Shown piece after piece: positions 39,691 to 48,482 of a stretch of DNA of 64,000 nucleotides. This DNA comes from Parabacteroides merdae ATCC 43184. Its GTDB lineage: Bacteria > Bacteroidota > Bacteroidia > Bacteroidales > Tannerellaceae. The number at the start of each line of letters is the position of its first letter. Position 1 is the first letter of the stretch. The translations under genes and the position numbers were made by a program. The notes under the pieces are model-generated. The model searched no databases. It worked only from the letters and a program-made list of their open reading frames with translations, and was not told where the DNA came from. Location of the stretch: the NCBI RefSeq assembly GCF_025151215.1, contig NZ_CP102286.1, positions 1,550,001 through 1,614,000 on the forward strand, written 5' to 3'.

Positions 39691-40050
39691 ATGAAGAAAA
39701 CACTATTTTTTCTATTTATTTTTATTTCTGCAAATGCACAGAATAAACGAACTATAAATCTTGAAATAGCCGGTACTCTTTTCTCTAAGATTAATACAGA
39801 AATCAATAATATTTCAGACATTACATTAACTGGCAACATTAACAATGAAGATATTATTGTACTTAGGAATATGGTGCAAAATGGATCTTTAGAATATGTA
39901 GATATGTTCGATTCTTATATTCACGGAGAAGGAGATGAAGACAATGTCATACCGGAAGAAGCCTTTAAGAATTGCACTAATCTAAAATCTATCATACTGC
40001 CACAAAAAACATTGGCACTTGGATACGAGTCTTTTTACATGTGTATTTAG
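39691..40050 (+). pseudogene. LRR surface protein, N-terminal half (interrupted)
   Basis: 119 residues then a stop made by the inserted element. Signal peptide MKKTLFFLFIFISANAQ, then leucine-rich repeat units of the BspA type (FKNCTNLKSIILPQKTLAL, ESFYMC). The TGT codon for the last Cys at 40042-40044 corresponds to the TGT at 59383-59385, after which the gene resumes in frame (TNLSDITLPEQ). Lies 20 bases after the phage repressor, so may be a lysogenic conversion gene. Confidence 0.8.
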
Positions 40051-40232
40051 AAGCGTAGAACAACCAAAAATAACCAGAAACATCCAAGCATAAATCTTTA
40101 TCTATCAGTATATTCTAAAAATTAACACTTTTCGGCTGCTTTTTGATGCTTCCCAAATTTCCACATATTTTTGAGACGTATTTCTGACGTGGAGAATTTG
40201 CGGAGCTTGTTTTTTGTCACATCGTGCAGACA

Positions 40233-40387
40233 GTTTACAAGGGTTTACAACCGTTTACGACAAGCGACAGCAACCGCTCCTACTTGCAGCGATGGTAACA
40301 CCGTGTAGAAAGGCGACAACGATTGACTACTGTTTACCTCCGTTCACCGTTTCAGAGATACACGATTGAAGGAATGAACCAGTAAAC
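40233..40387. repeat. GTTTAC repeats near the left end (arm-type sites?)
   Basis: GTTTAC at 40233, 40243 and 40253 (exact 10-base period), again at 40332 with GTTCAC at 40342, and inverted GTAAAC at 40382. The gene-free stretch 40051-40398 holds little else visible. Position near the element end suits integrase arm sites or regulator binding. Confidence 0.5.
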
Positions 40388-40398
40388 GATAAAGCAGC

Positions 40399-41340
40399 AT
40401 GAAAACAACCAGAAAATGCAGTTTTTGCGGCAAGTCATTTGTAACCCGGAGCGGGGTACAGAAATATTGCAGCGAGGCTTGTCAGGCAGAAGCCAAACGA
40501 GCCAGAACGGAACAGAAGAACAACCTCTTCAAAACCGCCCGGCCAATCATGGAGATACAGCATCAGGAGTATCTCACCTTTTCCAAAGCAGCCATACTCA
40601 TGGGTTGTTCCCGACAGTATGTTTACAAACTCGTAGCCCTCGGCAAGCTGAAAGCCTCACGTATCAGCAACCGCATGGCATTCATCCGCAAGGCGGACAT
40701 CGAGCGGATGCTGGAAGGCAACCCCTACCACCGCATCCTGCCCGGCAGCACTTCCGCACAGAAAAAGTTCACTCCATCGTCTCCACTAGCCAAAAAAGAA
40801 AAAAGGGAAAAGGAAACAGACGAAGTGATGGACTTCTATTCGGGCGAGGAGGTAATGTTGCTCTTCAAGGTCAAGCAGTCGTGGCTATACACCACCGCCA
40901 AGCGCAACCGCATACCTATCTGCCGCATCGCAGGGAAGAACTATTACAGCAAAAAACACATTGACGAGTTTTTCGGTGTGGCAGTTGATACCAGCAATAT
41001 CACCGACTGGCTCCTGATTGAAGAAGCGGAAGAACTGTTCGGCATGAAGCCGACCGCACTCCGGGCATACACCCATCGCCACAAGATACCGACCAAAAGA
41101 GAATACGGGCGTACCTACTACTCCAAATCCCATCTGAACGAACTCCGCAGGACAGACCTCGTGAACGATGAACGCTACTACACCGTGGAGCAAGTCCGGC
41201 AGATTTACGGACTTTCCTCCGCCAACATCTGCCATATCGTCAAGGTGAAACACATCGAAAAGATAAAGGTAGGTGTGAAAAACCTGCTTTTACGCTCTGA
41301 TGTTGAGCGTGTTATGGCTGAGAGGGAGAAACAACCGTGA
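40399..41340 (+). CDS. Multi-HTH regulator with N-terminal zinc finger
   Basis: 313 residues. A zinc finger at 6-32 (CSFCGKSFVTRSGVQKYCSE) and about four excisionase-type HTH units: YLTFSKAAILMGCSRQYVYKL (58), FYSGEEVMLLFKVKQSWLY (147), WLLIEEAEELFGMKPTALRAY (207), YYTVEQVRQIYGLSSANICHI (262), each followed by a wing with R/KxYYSK. Proteins of this kind precede the integrase on Bacteroides mobilizable elements and probably control integration and excision. Confidence 0.75.
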   Translation: MKTTRKCSFCGKSFVTRSGVQKYCSEACQAEAKRARTEQKNNLFKTARPIMEIQHQEYLTFSKAAILMGCSRQYVYKLVALGKLKASRISNRMAFIRKADIERMLEGNPYHRILPGSTSAQKKFTPSSPLAKKEKREKETDEVMDFYSGEEVMLLFKVKQSWLYTTAKRNRIPICRIAGKNYYSKKHIDEFFGVAVDTSNITDWLLIEEAEELFGMKPTALRAYTHRHKIPTKREYGRTYYSKSHLNELRRTDLVNDERYYTVEQVRQIYGLSSANICHIVKVKHIEKIKVGVKNLLLRSDVERVMAEREKQP

Positions 41341-41378
41341 GCAACCGACATTGCCGGAAAATTATTTCAAAATGATTG

Positions 41379-41396
41379 CCGTGGAGGTATTCACGG
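41379..41396 (+). promoter_or_regulatory. CCGTG-N8-CACGG palindrome upstream of integrase
   Basis: CCGTGGAGGTATTCACGG, 78 bases before the integrase ATG and followed by TTCCTTTGC at 41409-41417. A near copy lies at 43799-43815 before the Xis-like gene. Confidence 0.5.
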
Positions 41397-41473
41397 TTGT
41401 TTCACGTTGTTCCTTTGCCACCGTAAACACGGGGAACACCTCCGAAAACGTACAACTTAAAAACATCATCAAT

Positions 41474-42592
41474 ATGAGCAAATGCAAGACAGTAACCTTG
41501 CGCAAGCGCAAGATTAAGAACGGGACACAGTATTCGCTGTGTCTGGACTATTATCCCGGCTATCGTGACAACGCCACCATGAAAGTGATAACACGTGAAG
41601 CACTGGGAATTTACATTTTCGCCAAACCTGCCAACCAGCAGGAGCGTGACTTCAACGCACGCATGATGAAAAAGGCGGAGATACTCCGTAACCGACGTTA
41701 CGAAGCCATCTTCAACGAGAACAACGGCTTCTTTGACAAAGCCAAGATGAAAGGGGATTTCCTCGCCTACTTCAAGGAACTGGCAGATAGGAAGAATATC
41801 AAGTGGCAACACGTCTATAAGCACTTTGAGCGTTTTGTAAACGGCAAATGCACCTTTGAGGAGGTGGACGTGGACTTGTGCCGCAAGTTCATGGAATACC
41901 TGCTAAACGCCCCGCAGTCCATACACACCAACCAAAAGCTGCATATCAATTCTGCGGCAGGCTACTGGTCGGCTTTCCGTGCGGTACTTCACACCGCCTA
42001 CCGGGACAAGAAGATAAAGGAGAACCCTAACGGATTCTTAGACCGCATCGAGTGCATCCCCACCATGAGGGAGCATCTGAGCCAGGAGGAACTGATACGG
42101 CTTGCCGAAACGCCATGCGAAGAAGATGTCTTGAAAAGGGCGTTCCTTTTCGCCTGCCTGACCGGACTGCGGAAGAGCGACATTAGGCAGCTCACTTGGC
42201 AGCAGATACAACCGTACACCAACGGCAAGATGTTCGTGACCACCCGTATGCAGAAGACGAAGCAGATTGTACACAATCCCATCAGTGATGAAGCCTACGG
42301 ACTGCTCGGGGAACGGCATGAAGGGCTTATCTTCGAAGGATTCAAGGATAAGATGCTGCAGGGTCCCCTAAAACGTTGGCTGTTGGCGGCAGGCATAACC
42401 AAGAAAATAACCTTCCATTGTACCCGGCATTCATTCGGAAGCCTGCACGTGGAAATGGGTACGGACATGGCTGTCATACAAGCCTATATGGGACACAAGA
42501 ACATTACCACCACACAGATTTATTCCAAGATGGCGGCACAGCAGATGTGCGAGGTCGTGGACAAGATAACCCTGAAACGCAAGGAGGCATAA
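41474..42592 (+). CDS. int: Tyrosine integrase of the element
   Basis: 372 residues from MSKCKTVTLRKRKIKNGTQY. N-terminal arm-binding and SAM-like domains (residues 1-190), catalytic domain with Arg233 (LTGLRKSD), HCTR at 315-318, His341 (MGHKNIT) and Tyr350 (TQIYSKM). An upstream in-frame ATG at 41300 lies inside the preceding gene, so 41474 is preferred. It should catalyse integration at a TGTA-containing site and excision. Followed by a strong terminator. Confidence 0.95.
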   Translation: MSKCKTVTLRKRKIKNGTQYSLCLDYYPGYRDNATMKVITREALGIYIFAKPANQQERDFNARMMKKAEILRNRRYEAIFNENNGFFDKAKMKGDFLAYFKELADRKNIKWQHVYKHFERFVNGKCTFEEVDVDLCRKFMEYLLNAPQSIHTNQKLHINSAAGYWSAFRAVLHTAYRDKKIKENPNGFLDRIECIPTMREHLSQEELIRLAETPCEEDVLKRAFLFACLTGLRKSDIRQLTWQQIQPYTNGKMFVTTRMQKTKQIVHNPISDEAYGLLGERHEGLIFEGFKDKMLQGPLKRWLLAAGITKKITFHCTRHSFGSLHVEMGTDMAVIQAYMGHKNITTTQIYSKMAAQQMCEVVDKITLKRKEA

Positions 42593-42616
42593 GGCATCCT
42601 CAAAGTCCGGGATATT

Positions 42617-42665
42617 CAGAGGGAGCGGTTATTGCGTGGAGCTTTAACCGCTCCCTCTGTTTTTT
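42617..42665 (+). terminator. Terminator after the integrase gene
   Basis: 15-bp perfect stem CAGAGGGAGCGGTTA / TAACCGCTCCCTCTG (42617-42631 with 42645-42659) followed by TTTTTT. Confidence 0.9.
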
Positions 42666-42837
42666 GCCCACCATTCCTTAAAAAGTCCTTAAAGTACGAT
42701 AATCGGGTGCGATTCCGGACATTTGGTGAAAAACATTGAAAAAGAAACCGCTAACCAAGGATAATGAGTAATAATTGGAAGAAGACTATTAAATTTGCAA
42801 AAACAGCAACAAGTAACAACCGAATAAGACAAGAAAC

Positions 42838-43686
42838 ATGGAACAGTCCGTAAAAGACAAACATATCATTTTAGGATTTGTCGGCTTTGCCATCCTCCTA
42901 ATATCTTCCATAGCGACACTGATTGTCGCAGAGAAATTTAATCAGGACAACTTTGTACGCCTGATAGTTTTTGTATGCAGCAACCTCCTTGGCTGGCTGC
43001 TCTATCTATCTTTCCAGACAGTCATCTTCGACACATACGAAATCTACAGAATCAAGTTCGGCAAGAAAAAGACACCTGCCGAAATTACAGAAATTCGGGA
43101 AGACCAGCCCCAAGATGCACACAAGCCTGTAACCCCGGCATCAATGGCGACAGGTGGGGAAGCAACCCCGGATATAAGACCGACAGAGATTGCCATATCC
43201 CCGGAGCTTCACGAGAAAAACCGTGCCGATTACGAGGACAGGGAGCAACGGGAAAATGAAGAGCGCATCGCTATGGTCATGGAATACATCCATTTCATCA
43301 TGCCCCGTATCGCAGACAAGGAGACAGTGAACCACATCTGTGGCGAGGTCAACAACTGGATGCGGCTTCACAGTTACAAGCCCAAGCCGATAAAAGGACG
43401 GCTGACCAAAGACATTTCAAATATTCCGCTCCGCCATTTCGTGTGGAATATCTCCGAGCGTTTCATGTACAAGAAATACTATACGGGGGACAACCGTGCC
43501 CGCTTCATCAGCACCCTTTTTCCACGGGAGTTTGCCGATACGGACATAGCGACCATCAAGAACTTCAAGGTAGAGCCGTTAAAGACACTGATTCCCATTG
43601 ACGAGCCTGAAAACGGCAGACTGGATTTCCATTATCCGGCAGATTATGTACGGGAAAAGTATAACCAGCCTTTCAATAACCAATAA
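42838..43686 (+). CDS. Membrane protein of the mobilizable element
   Basis: 282 residues. Two transmembrane helices near 10-30 (IILGFVGFAILLISSIATLIV) and 40-62, then an acidic linker and a soluble C-terminal domain (IAMVMEYIHFIMPRIADKET ... PLRHFVWNISERFMYKKYYT). Genes like it accompany integrases on Bacteroides elements; role unknown. Confidence 0.6.
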   Translation: MEQSVKDKHIILGFVGFAILLISSIATLIVAEKFNQDNFVRLIVFVCSNLLGWLLYLSFQTVIFDTYEIYRIKFGKKKTPAEITEIREDQPQDAHKPVTPASMATGGEATPDIRPTEIAISPELHEKNRADYEDREQRENEERIAMVMEYIHFIMPRIADKETVNHICGEVNNWMRLHSYKPKPIKGRLTKDISNIPLRHFVWNISERFMYKKYYTGDNRARFISTLFPREFADTDIATIKNFKVEPLKTLIPIDEPENGRLDFHYPADYVREKYNQPFNNQ

Positions 43687-43730
43687 TCACGGGTAATCAA
43701 TAACAGATAACTGTCTGTATCACACCGTTT

Positions 43731-43777
43731 CCCGAATAACTTTACCCATCATTCACGGTTGGGCATCGTTATTCGGG
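43731..43777 (+). terminator. Inverted repeat, possible terminator
   Basis: CCCGAATAA / TTATTCGGG (43731-43739 with 43769-43777) with an inner CCC / GGG, then AATTATTTT. Also overlaps the region homologous to the integrase leader. Confidence 0.4.
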
Positions 43778-43798
43778 AATTATTTTGCAATGACCTTT

Positions 43799-43815
43799 CG
43801 TGGAGATATTCACGG
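43799..43815 (+). promoter_or_regulatory. CGTG-N8-CACG palindrome upstream of the Xis-like gene
   Basis: CGTGGAGATATTCACGG, followed by GGTCCTTTGC at 43829-43838. The surrounding 60 bases resemble the integrase leader at 41350-41417, so both genes are likely under one regulator. Confidence 0.5.
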
Positions 43816-43868
43816 CTGTATCATTCCGGTCCTTTGCGCCATGCCTTACAAAAGAGGCGAGTACGCAA

Positions 43869-44243
43869 ATGGAAAAAACAATGATTACATTCAACGACCT
43901 CCCGGAGGTTGTGGCTCAGCTTCGGGACGAGGTGATGAGCCTGAGAAATCTGCTTACGGAGCAGCGCAGTGAGAACAATGCAAAGGCGGTGGACACCCAT
44001 GTGCCAATGTCAGTGGAAGAGGCGGCGGAATATCTGGGCATTCCCAAGGGAACACTCTACATGAAGCTGTCGGAGGGAAGCATTCCTGCCACTAAGCCCG
44101 GCAAACGCTATTGTCTTTATAGAGACGAGCTGGACAAATGGCTGGAATCCTCCCGTAAGAATCCCGTACCCCTGTCCGATGAGGAACTCTGCGAATCCAT
44201 ATCCTCCTCCCACCGCCGCAAGCCCGGTCAACGTAATTGGTAA
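43869..44243 (+). CDS. Excisionase-like HTH protein
   Basis: 124 residues from MEKTMITFNDLPEVVAQLRD. The HTH_17 excisionase domain is at about 46-95: MSVEEAAEYLGIPKGTLYMKLSEGSIPATKPGKRYCLYRDELDKW, shown here by its key blocks. An N-terminal helix may dimerise. Start chosen at 43869 in place of an upstream ATG at 43800 that lies in the palindrome. Next gene begins 5 bases later. Confidence 0.8.
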   Translation: MEKTMITFNDLPEVVAQLRDEVMSLRNLLTEQRSENNAKAVDTHVPMSVEEAAEYLGIPKGTLYMKLSEGSIPATKPGKRYCLYRDELDKWLESSRKNPVPLSDEELCESISSSHRRKPGQRNW

Positions 44244-44248
44244 ACGTC

Positions 44249-45388
44249 ATGGAAGAGGACAAGAATTATATCAGTCTGATACATGGCGACCTGACGAGGG
44301 CGACCCAAGTGCAGCACGGGATGCCGGACAGCATCGGTGCAATGAGTATCAAGACCGCAAACCGGACGATACTTGAAGCATCGCTGCTGCCCATGCCCCG
44401 TGCGCTGTGGGACAGTTTCTGGTATGAGGGGGAACTGTCCTGCCTCTTTGCGGATTCCAATGTGGGCAAGTCCATCCTTGCCGTGCAGATAGCCGACCGT
44501 ATCGCCCGGACGGACAATGTGCTGTATCTGGACTTTGAACTGTCCGAAAAGCAGTTCCAGCTCCGCTATACCAACGAGCATGGAAAGCCCTACACTTTTC
44601 CCGAAAAGCTGTACCGGGTTTCGCTTGACTGCAATTCGTTGCTGGAAGCCGATTTCGAGGAAGCCATCATGGGAGGCATTGAGCAGATGGCTCTGCAAAC
44701 CGGGTGCAAGATTTTCATCGTTGACAATCTTACCTATTTGTGCTGTGCTATGGAGAAAGGCGATGCGGCAGGACGGCTGATGATACAGCTCAACAACCTC
44801 AAAAAGAAATACGGGTTGTCCGTCCTTGTGCTGGCGCATACTCCAAAACGCTCTTTGGACTGCCCCATCACGTCCAACGACCTTGCTGGCAGCAAACGGC
44901 TTTACAATTTCTTTGACAGCGTGTTTGCCATCGGAAAGAGTGCGCAGGACGGAGGGCTTCGCTATGTAAAACAGCTCAAAGTCCGATATGGGACATTCTC
45001 CCACGATGCGGACAATGTAATCATCTACGAGATTGAAAAGATGGATGCTTTTCTGCAATTTGTGTTCAGGGGCTATTCAACGGAAAAGGAACACTTGAAA
45101 AAACTTGGCGACAATGAATCCAGCCAGAGGGATTACCAAATATTACAACTGTCCCAGTCGGGGAAGTCCGTCAGGGAAATAGCCTCACAGGTAAATTGCG
45201 GAAAATCCACCGTCAGCCGGATAATCCAGCGCAACAGGAAAGTGGAGGAATCAGCCGCCCCAAGTGTCCCGCTGTCCCAACCCGTAGGAAACGGGACGGT
45301 GGGACAATATGGGACAGGTGGGACAACGGAGGAAACAAGGCAGACGGGGCTGTTTATCGGTCAGGAAAGAGAGGAGGACAAGCAATGA
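44249..45388 (+). CDS. RepA-like AAA ATPase
   Basis: 379 residues from MEEDKNYISLIHGDLTRATQ. Walker A LFADSNVGKSILA near residue 68, Walker B IFIVDNLTYL near 155, and a RecA-type core. The C-terminus has a Hin-like HTH (LSQSGKSVREIASQVNCGKSTVSRIIQRN) and a low-complexity tail encoded by the TGTCCC/GGGACA repeats. RepA-like helicases drive replication of mobilizable elements. Overlaps the next small ORF by 4 bases. Confidence 0.8.
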   Translation: MEEDKNYISLIHGDLTRATQVQHGMPDSIGAMSIKTANRTILEASLLPMPRALWDSFWYEGELSCLFADSNVGKSILAVQIADRIARTDNVLYLDFELSEKQFQLRYTNEHGKPYTFPEKLYRVSLDCNSLLEADFEEAIMGGIEQMALQTGCKIFIVDNLTYLCCAMEKGDAAGRLMIQLNNLKKKYGLSVLVLAHTPKRSLDCPITSNDLAGSKRLYNFFDSVFAIGKSAQDGGLRYVKQLKVRYGTFSHDADNVIIYEIEKMDAFLQFVFRGYSTEKEHLKKLGDNESSQRDYQILQLSQSGKSVREIASQVNCGKSTVSRIIQRNRKVEESAAPSVPLSQPVGNGTVGQYGTGGTTEETRQTGLFIGQEREEDKQ

Positions 45389-45513
45389 AACAGCCTGTAC
45401 ATATCTGTATGAAGGATAACCGCCTTGTTTATCGGAGCGGTAACTTCCAGAGTGTCCCAAGGTGTCCCACTGTCCCGACCCACAGGACGTGGGACAATGG
45501 GACAGGACGGGAC
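45265..45513. repeat. Two inverted-repeat clusters of TGTCCC / GGGACA
   Basis: Cluster 1: TGTCCC at 45265 and 45273, then GGGAC at 45293 and GGGACA at 45301, 45311 and 45320. Cluster 2: TGTCCC at 45453, 45463 and 45471, then GGGACA at 45491 and 45499 and GGGAC at 45509. They span the end of the RepA-like gene and the following small ORF, and are spaced about 8-10 bases. Confidence 0.7.
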
Positions 45514-45537
45514 GGTAATAATTTCATTGAAAAATAG
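45385..45537 (+). CDS. 50-residue ORF carrying the second repeat cluster
   Basis: MKQPVHICMKDNRLVYRSGN then the repeat-encoded CPTVPTHRTWDNGTGRDG. Starts with a 4-base overlap of the RepA-like stop and ends 12 bases before the primase gene. May be a genuine small protein or only the repeat-bearing spacer. Confidence 0.35.
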   Translation: MKQPVHICMKDNRLVYRSGNFQSVPRCPTVPTHRTWDNGTGRDGNNFIEK

Positions 45538-45549
45538 AGGAGGCAAGCA

Positions 45550-46662
45550 ATGGGTAATTATACATTACAGAAATATAAAGGAACGGCAACACGGCATACC
45601 TGTCCGAACTGCGGGGACAGGCGTTCTTTCACATACTATGTGGATGAAAGCGGTACGCCCCTGCACCCGTCTGTCGGCAGGTGCAACCACGAAAGCAGTT
45701 GCGGGTATCATTACACTCCAAAGGAGTATTTCCATGACCACCCCGAATGCCGTACTGCCAACGGTTTCTCTTTTGACAGGCAAAAGTCGGAACAGAAGTC
45801 CGTACAGAAACCACGGCAAGCAGCCATAGGCTACATACCGCCAAAGTATGTGGAGAGGTCGCAAAGCGTGCATAGCAATTTTTTCCGCTTCATTTCATCG
45901 CTCCTTGATTCTTATTACGGCAGCAAGGCAAAGGAAGTGTTGAAGAGGTTGCTGGAAGAGTACCGTTTGGGGGCTACCCGTGACGGGGCAGTCATCTTCT
46001 GGCAGATAGACCGCACAGGCAGGGTACGCACGGGCAAGGTGATGCAGTACAATCCCAATGACGGACACCGTGTCAAGGACGGACAGGCATCGGCAGTGGA
46101 CTGGATACACAGCCTGCTTAAAAGGCGGCATGAGCTGGCAGAGGAATGGCAACTGTCCCAATGCCTGTTCGGTGAACACCTGCTGGGCACTTATCCCGAT
46201 AAGGTCGTGGTCTTGGTGGAATCCGAAAAGAGTGCCGTTATCGGCTCTGCCATCTTCCCCGGTTATGTATGGCTGGCGACAGGCGGCAAGAGCCAGCTGA
46301 GAGAGGAAAAGCTCCGTGTGCTGACCGGGCGCACCGTGCTCCTCTTTCCCGATGCGGACGGCTATGCGGAATGGAAACAGCGTGCCGGGAGCATGACCTA
46401 TTGCAAGACGGTCGTGTCTGACATCATTGAGAAGAATGCCACCCCGGAGCAGAAAGCGGCACATATTGACATAGCCGACTGGATTGTCTTCCAGATACGG
46501 GAAAGCAAAATAAATTGTACAGCCGACCACTTGGTCGAGGCGGAAAGAATCCTCTGCCGGATGATAGAAAAGAATCCCGTCCTGCAAAAGCTAATAGATG
46601 ATTTTGACCTTGTACTGGTCGGTGCATCCCCAATCGGCAACAGCGGTGAAAACCCTCCTTAA
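45550..46662 (+). CDS. DNA primase with zinc finger and Toprim domain
   Basis: 370 residues. CPNCGDRRSFTYY at 18-30 and CNHESSCGYH near 44-53 form the zinc-binding part (DUF6371-like); VVVLVESEKSAVIGS and VLLFPDADGY give the Toprim Glu and Asp. With the RepA-like ATPase it would start replication of the excised or transferred element. Confidence 0.8.
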   Translation: MGNYTLQKYKGTATRHTCPNCGDRRSFTYYVDESGTPLHPSVGRCNHESSCGYHYTPKEYFHDHPECRTANGFSFDRQKSEQKSVQKPRQAAIGYIPPKYVERSQSVHSNFFRFISSLLDSYYGSKAKEVLKRLLEEYRLGATRDGAVIFWQIDRTGRVRTGKVMQYNPNDGHRVKDGQASAVDWIHSLLKRRHELAEEWQLSQCLFGEHLLGTYPDKVVVLVESEKSAVIGSAIFPGYVWLATGGKSQLREEKLRVLTGRTVLLFPDADGYAEWKQRAGSMTYCKTVVSDIIEKNATPEQKAAHIDIADWIVFQIRESKINCTADHLVEAERILCRMIEKNPVLQKLIDDFDLVLVGASPIGNSGENPP

Positions 46663-46948
46663 CGGAGGAGAACGGAAGCCGTAGGCTGTGGGTAACAGAC
46701 AATGGCTTGCCATTGATATAGCCCACTATAACTACACGCTCCGCTTCCGTAGTTGTGGGCTCTCCCGAGGGGATTAAGGCTTTGCCCTAATAACCCACTC
46801 AGGGCGTTTCACCCCTGAGAACCCAGAGCAAAGAGTGACCCTCTCTTTGCAATCTCCGCTTATGGGTGGTTGTACCCCTAAGAACCCCGTGCGGTTATGA
46901 GCGGACAGCAATAAGTTTAATCAACAACCCAAATCATATTTTGAAAAT
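46663..46948. other. Structured gap before the relaxase: candidate oriT
   Basis: No ORF. Inverted repeats: AATGGC-TT-GCCATT (46701-46714), AGCCCAC / GTGGGCT with inner ACTAC / GTAGT (46720-46761), CTCAGGG / CCCTGAG (46798-46819) and GCAAAGAG / CTCTTTGC (46828-46850). Relaxases of the MobV type usually nick just upstream of their gene, so the oriT is expected here. Confidence 0.5.
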
Positions 46949-48415
46949 ATGGCTACAAAAAGCAGTATACACATCAAGCCTTGCAAGACCTCGTCAAGCG
47001 AGGCTCATAATCGAAGGAGTGCCGAGTACATGCGTAATATCGGCAAGTCCCAAATTTACATTGTGCCCGAACTCACTGCCAATAATGAGCAGTGGATAAA
47101 TCCCGGCTTCGGCAATCCCGACCTGCAGGCGCACTATGACTACATTAAGCGGATGGTCAAAGAAAAGACAGGTCGTGCCATGCAGGAAAAGGAGCGTGAA
47201 CGCAAGGGAAAGAACGGAAAGATAATCAAGGTGGCGGGATGCTCACCAATCCGTGAGGGTGTGTTGCTCATCCGACCGGACACGACACTGGCAGACGTAC
47301 AAAAATTTGGCGAGGAATGCCAAAGACGCTGGGGCATCACACCGCTCCAAATCTTCCTGCACAAGGACGAGGGGCATTGGCTGGGCGGACAACCCACCCA
47401 AGAAGACAAAGAAAGTTTCAAGGTGGGCGAAAAATGGTTCAAGCCAAATTACCATGCGCATATCGTGTTCGACTGGATGAACCATGACACAGGCAAGAGC
47501 CGCAAGCTCAATGACGAGGATATGACCGAAATGCAGAGCTTGGCATCCGATATTCTCATGATGGAACGTGGACAGTCAAAGGCTGTTACAGCTAGGGAAC
47601 ATTTGGAACGTAACGACTTTATCATTGAGAAACAGAAGGAGGAAATGAAGCGGCTTGATGCCACAAGGCAATACCGGGAATATCAGTTGGAAATGGCTAA
47701 TCAAAAGATGCAAGAAACTGAAAGCATTACCAACGCCCTTATCGAAAAAGCAAATGAGAAAGAACGACAGAGCGAAGACCTTGACCGGGCTATCAGCGAA
47801 AAACGCTCCAAGCTAAACAGGGAAAAAGGGAGCGAACTTCTGAATGCCGCTGTCGGCTGGGCTACCGGGAAATCGAAAGCCCTGAGAAATGAAATAGAGG
47901 ATTTGCGCAATGAGATTTCCACGCACGAGGAAACCATTGAGCGGTTACAGGATAAAATCCAAACCATACAGAGTGACCACCATCGGGAACTGATGAAACT
48001 GGAAAGTAGGCATCAATCAGAGTTGAGCCGCAAGGAAGCGGAACATACGCAGGAGACCACAAGGTTGAAAAACCGGATTGCATGGCAAAGCCATATCATC
48101 GACTGCCTCAGTTTCCTGCTGCTCAAAACAAACGACATCTTCCGCAAGGCTGTTTACTGTGTCGTCCGTTTTGCCCGTGATTATTACAAGTCCCGTTTTG
48201 ATACGGAACAGGTGTCGGACATCAAGAGTGCCCTTAACCTGTTCGGGGAGGACAGACAATCACTCCGGGCTGCCAGAGATTTCCTGTATTTCACCGCCAA
48301 GCAAAAGGGCGGGTTTGACAATCGGGAACAAATCAAAGCCAGACGGGAAGTTGACAATGTGGTGGAAGGGAATTATGACCAACAGCCGAAAAGAGGTTTT
48401 TCGATGAGAAAATAA
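46949..48415 (+). CDS. mob: MobV-family relaxase
   Basis: 488 residues. Residues 1-210 are the Pre/Mob relaxase domain: IHIKPCKTSSSEAHNRRS, LHKDEGHW (137-144) and NYHAHIVFDW with His169 and His171. Residues 210-400 are a long coiled coil (EKQKEEMKRLDATRQYREYQ, DLRNEISTHEETIERLQDK). It nicks oriT and leads DNA transfer by a helper conjugation system. Confidence 0.9.
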   Translation: MATKSSIHIKPCKTSSSEAHNRRSAEYMRNIGKSQIYIVPELTANNEQWINPGFGNPDLQAHYDYIKRMVKEKTGRAMQEKERERKGKNGKIIKVAGCSPIREGVLLIRPDTTLADVQKFGEECQRRWGITPLQIFLHKDEGHWLGGQPTQEDKESFKVGEKWFKPNYHAHIVFDWMNHDTGKSRKLNDEDMTEMQSLASDILMMERGQSKAVTAREHLERNDFIIEKQKEEMKRLDATRQYREYQLEMANQKMQETESITNALIEKANEKERQSEDLDRAISEKRSKLNREKGSELLNAAVGWATGKSKALRNEIEDLRNEISTHEETIERLQDKIQTIQSDHHRELMKLESRHQSELSRKEAEHTQETTRLKNRIAWQSHIIDCLSFLLLKTNDIFRKAVYCVVRFARDYYKSRFDTEQVSDIKSALNLFGEDRQSLRAARDFLYFTAKQKGGFDNREQIKARREVDNVVEGNYDQQPKRGFSMRK

Positions 48416-48444
48416 AAGCCATAATGTAAAATAGTCAACTAAAC

Positions 48445-48482
48445 AATTAAAAGGGATAGTGTCTATCCTCTCCCCTTTAATT
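48445..48482. terminator. Hairpins between converging mob and DUF3644 genes
   Basis: GGATAG-TGT-CTATCC (48454-48468) nested in AATTAAA ... TTTAATT (48445-48482). Probably a shared terminator. Confidence 0.55.

Larger units (their letters stand above)
1..40045. mobile_element. Temperate phage (prophage), left part outside the window
   Basis: Terminases, portal, scaffold, capsid, connector, tail tube, tail chaperone and tape measure genes lie in standard order on the minus strand, preceded by recombination, replication and methylation genes, with a LexA-like repressor at the right. The left end is outside the window and no phage integrase or lysis gene is seen. The right boundary is uncertain: it may be just after the repressor (39670) or, if the split LRR gene and lipoprotein are phage conversion genes, between 60392 and pyrB at 60606. 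The 19.3-kb element at 40046-59386 would then be nested inside the prophage. Confidence 0.85.

Noticed and set aside
40399..41340. Multi-HTH protein as the phage repressor or excisionase
   Set aside because: It is inside the element boundaries and adjacent to the element integrase, with codon use like that element.
44228..45058. 276-codon minus ORF
   Set aside because: Antisense to the RepA-like ATPase gene, which carries clear Walker motifs.
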